Shown here: one piece after another, positions 5,960-7,374 of the stretch
How the letters are laid out: each line of letters opens with the position of its first letter
Position numbering within the stretch: position 1 is the first letter of the stretch
NCBI GenBank assembly: GCA_017443685.1
Contig: JAFSYD010000118.1
Span: forward strand, 1-7,374
DNA length: 7,374 bases
Reading direction: 5' to 3'
Source: Lachnospiraceae bacterium
Lineage (GTDB): Bacteria > Bacillota > Clostridia > Lachnospirales > Lachnospiraceae
Translations under genes and position numbers: made by a program
Notes under the pieces: generated by a model
What the model saw: only the letters and a program-made list of their open reading frames with translations
Databases searched by the model: none
Told to the model about the DNA's origin: nothing

Positions 5960-5970
5960 GGAACTGTTCC
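5960..5970. repeat. 11-bp palindrome GGAACTGTTCC
   Basis: GGAAC and GTTCC are perfect inverted repeats around a single central T, 8 bases after the greA stop and 6 bases ahead of the terminator stem. The arms are too close to fold as a full RNA hairpin, so a DNA-binding site is more plausible than an RNA structure. It is not a Gram-positive LexA box, which needs GAAC-N4-GTTC. Confidence 0.3.
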
Positions 5971-5976
5971 ATACAT

Positions 5977-6008
5977 GCGCATCTGGTCAATTTCGGATGC
6001 GCTTTTTT
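5977..6008 (+). terminator. intrinsic terminator between greA and lysS
   Basis: GCGCATC (5977-5983) pairs perfectly with GATGCGC (5996-6002). The stem can extend inward by a G-C pair flanked by two G-U wobbles, leaving a 6-base loop, and six T residues follow at once (6003-6008). This is a classic Rho-independent terminator for greA. The lysS ribosome binding site starts only five bases after the T tract. Confidence 0.85.
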
Positions 6009-6024
6009 CATTAAGGAGTGCGAA

Positions 6025-7374
6025 ATGGCAGAGCAGAATAACAAGAAAAACAACGCGCAGACGCAGGATGTTAACCAGCTGATCCGCGTGCGCAGGGAGA
6101 AGCTGGCGAATTTGCAGGAAGAGGGGAAGGACCCGTTTTTGATCACGAAATACGATGTCACGCATCATACCGATGAGATCCGCGCGGATTTTGAAGCGCT
6201 GGAATTTGTTCCGCCTGTGGATGAGGAAGGAAAAGCCAAGGTTGTTCCGCTTACGGACATCCCGGAAGGAAAGTATGTAAGCCTTGCCGGTCGAATGATG
6301 TTCAAGCGCGTGATGGGAAAAGCGTCTTTTGCCAATCTGCGGGACAAGAACGGCGATATGCAGATCTATGTGACGCGCAATGATATCGGAGATGATGATT
6401 ACGCAGCGTTTAAAAAATTCGATGTTGGCGATATTCTGGGCGTGAAAGGATTTGTTTTTAAAACAAAGACCGGCGAGATCTCCGTGCATGCAAAAGAGGT
6501 TGTGCTGCTTTCGAAGAGCCTTCAGATCCTGCCGGAGAAATTCCACGGGCTGACCGATACGGATCTGCGTTACCGCCAGCGCTATGTGGATCTGATCATG
6601 AATCCGGAGGTGAAGGATACGTTCATCAAACGCTCGAAGATTCTGCATGAGATCCGTACCTTTCTTGACGGCCGCGGATTTATGGAAGTTGAAACGCCGA
6701 TGCTGGTTGCGAATGCCGGCGGAGCAGCGGCACGTCCCTTTGAAACGCATTTTAACGCGCTCGATGAAGATCTGAAGCTTCGGATCTCGCTGGAATTGTA
6801 TTTAAAACGGCTGATCGTCGGCGGATTGGAGCGCGTGTATGAGATCGGCCGCGTGTTCCGCAACGAGGGCGTGGATACCAGACATAATCCGGAATTTACG
6901 CTGATGGAGCTGTACCAGGCATACACGGATTATTACGGAATGATGGAGCTGACCGAAAGTATGTACCGCTACCTTGCAAAGAAGGTCTGTGGCACAACGA
7001 ACATCACATATTGCGGTGTGGAGATTGATTTCGGCAAGCCGTTCGAGCGCGTGACGATGACCGACTGCGTGAAGAAATACGCGGGCGTGGATTTTGATTC
7101 GATAACGACGGATGAGGAAGCAAAGAAGGTTGCGGATGAGCATCATATCGAGTATGAGAAGCACCACAGGAAGGGCAATATCTTAAATCTTTTCTTCGAG
7201 GAATATTGCGAGAAGGAGCTGGTGCAGCCGACCTTTGTCATGGATCACCCGATCGAGATCTCGCCGCTTACCAAGAAGAAGCCGCAGGATCCGAACAAGG
7301 TGGAACGGTTCGAGCTTTTCATCAACGGCTGGGAAATGTGCAACGCCTATTCCGAGCTGAACGATCCGATCGAC
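6025..7374 (+). CDS. lysS: lysyl-tRNA synthetase, class II (3' end outside window)
   Basis: The frame is open from the ATG at 6025 to the right edge: 450 codons with no stop. AAGGAG (6013-6018) lies 6 bases before the ATG. The enzyme charges tRNA-Lys with lysine through a lysyl-adenylate. After a polar N-terminal helix, an OB-fold anticodon-binding domain spans about 85-165 (VSLAGRMMFKRVMGKASF). The class II catalytic core follows: motif 1 region GFMEVETPML (218-227), NAGGAAARPFETH (230-242), and motif 2 with FRNEGVDTRHNPEFT (278-292). HPIEISPLTK (408-417) and ELFINGWEMCNAYSELNDPID at the edge are typical LysS sequence. Motif 3 and the C-terminus are missing from the window. Translation starts 16 bases after a terminator, so expression probably depends on readthrough from greA or on regulation at that hairpin. 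Confidence 0.97.
   Translation, partial: MAEQNNKKNNAQTQDVNQLIRVRREKLANLQEEGKDPFLITKYDVTHHTDEIRADFEALEFVPPVDEEGKAKVVPLTDIPEGKYVSLAGRMMFKRVMGKASFANLRDKNGDMQIYVTRNDIGDDDYAAFKKFDVGDILGVKGFVFKTKTGEISVHAKEVVLLSKSLQILPEKFHGLTDTDLRYRQRYVDLIMNPEVKDTFIKRSKILHEIRTFLDGRGFMEVETPMLVANAGGAAARPFETHFNALDEDLKLRISLELYLKRLIVGGLERVYEIGRVFRNEGVDTRHNPEFTLMELYQAYTDYYGMMELTESMYRYLAKKVCGTTNITYCGVEIDFGKPFERVTMTDCVKKYAGVDFDSITTDEEAKKVADEHHIEYEKHHRKGNILNLFFEEYCEKELVQPTFVMDHPIEISPLTKKKPQDPNKVERFELFINGWEMCNAYSELNDPID

Noticed and set aside
5952..6024. T-box or lysine riboswitch controlling lysS
   Set aside because: The gap is 73 bp, far shorter than either element, and no T-box or L-box core sequence is present.
5911..6750. 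279-codon open frame on the minus strand opposite lysS
   Set aside because: It runs antisense through the lysS OB-fold and motif 1 coding region, as well as the greA terminator. It has no plausible start context or domain.

Overview
The window looks like chromosomal housekeeping DNA from a Gram-positive anaerobe of the Clostridia, most likely the Lachnospiraceae. The reasons are the moderate G+C content, strong AGGAG-type ribosome binding sites, tight gene packing, and a small protein between birA and dusB that resembles a Lachnospiraceae family (DUF6145, named from memory). I see no phage, insertion sequence, CRISPR array, rRNA or tRNA gene.

Layout. Positions 1-855 (+) hold the C-terminal part of an SCP2-like protein and then a complete HIT-family nucleotide hydrolase 31 bp downstream. 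Positions 897-1967 (-) hold murG, convergent with the HIT gene and apparently monocistronic. Positions 1968-2137 are a divergent regulatory region: a murG promoter on the minus strand, an argF promoter on the plus strand and an 8-bp inverted repeat between them. Positions 2138-5398 (+) look like one operon, argF - birA - DUF6145-like - dusB, in which the last three genes overlap by 8 and 4 bases. A consensus sigma-A promoter (TTGACA, 17-bp spacer, TATAAT) overlaps the dusB stop and drives greA (5466-5951). An intrinsic terminator lies in the short greA-lysS gap, 16 bases before the start of lysS, which runs off the right edge.

How the genes relate. Most are informational or core metabolic genes: peptidoglycan lipid II synthesis (murG), arginine/citrulline metabolism (argF), biotin attachment to carboxylases (birA), tRNA dihydrouridine formation (dusB), rescue of paused RNA polymerase (greA) and lysine tRNA charging (lysS). 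dusB next to lysS is a known arrangement in Bacillota.

I did not find a convincing undescribed system. The points most worth a second look are the terminator directly ahead of lysS, the extra segment in BirA, a possible 14-codon ORF coupled to the birA start, the uncharacterised acidic protein between birA and dusB, and the inverted repeats at the argF/murG and greA promoters.
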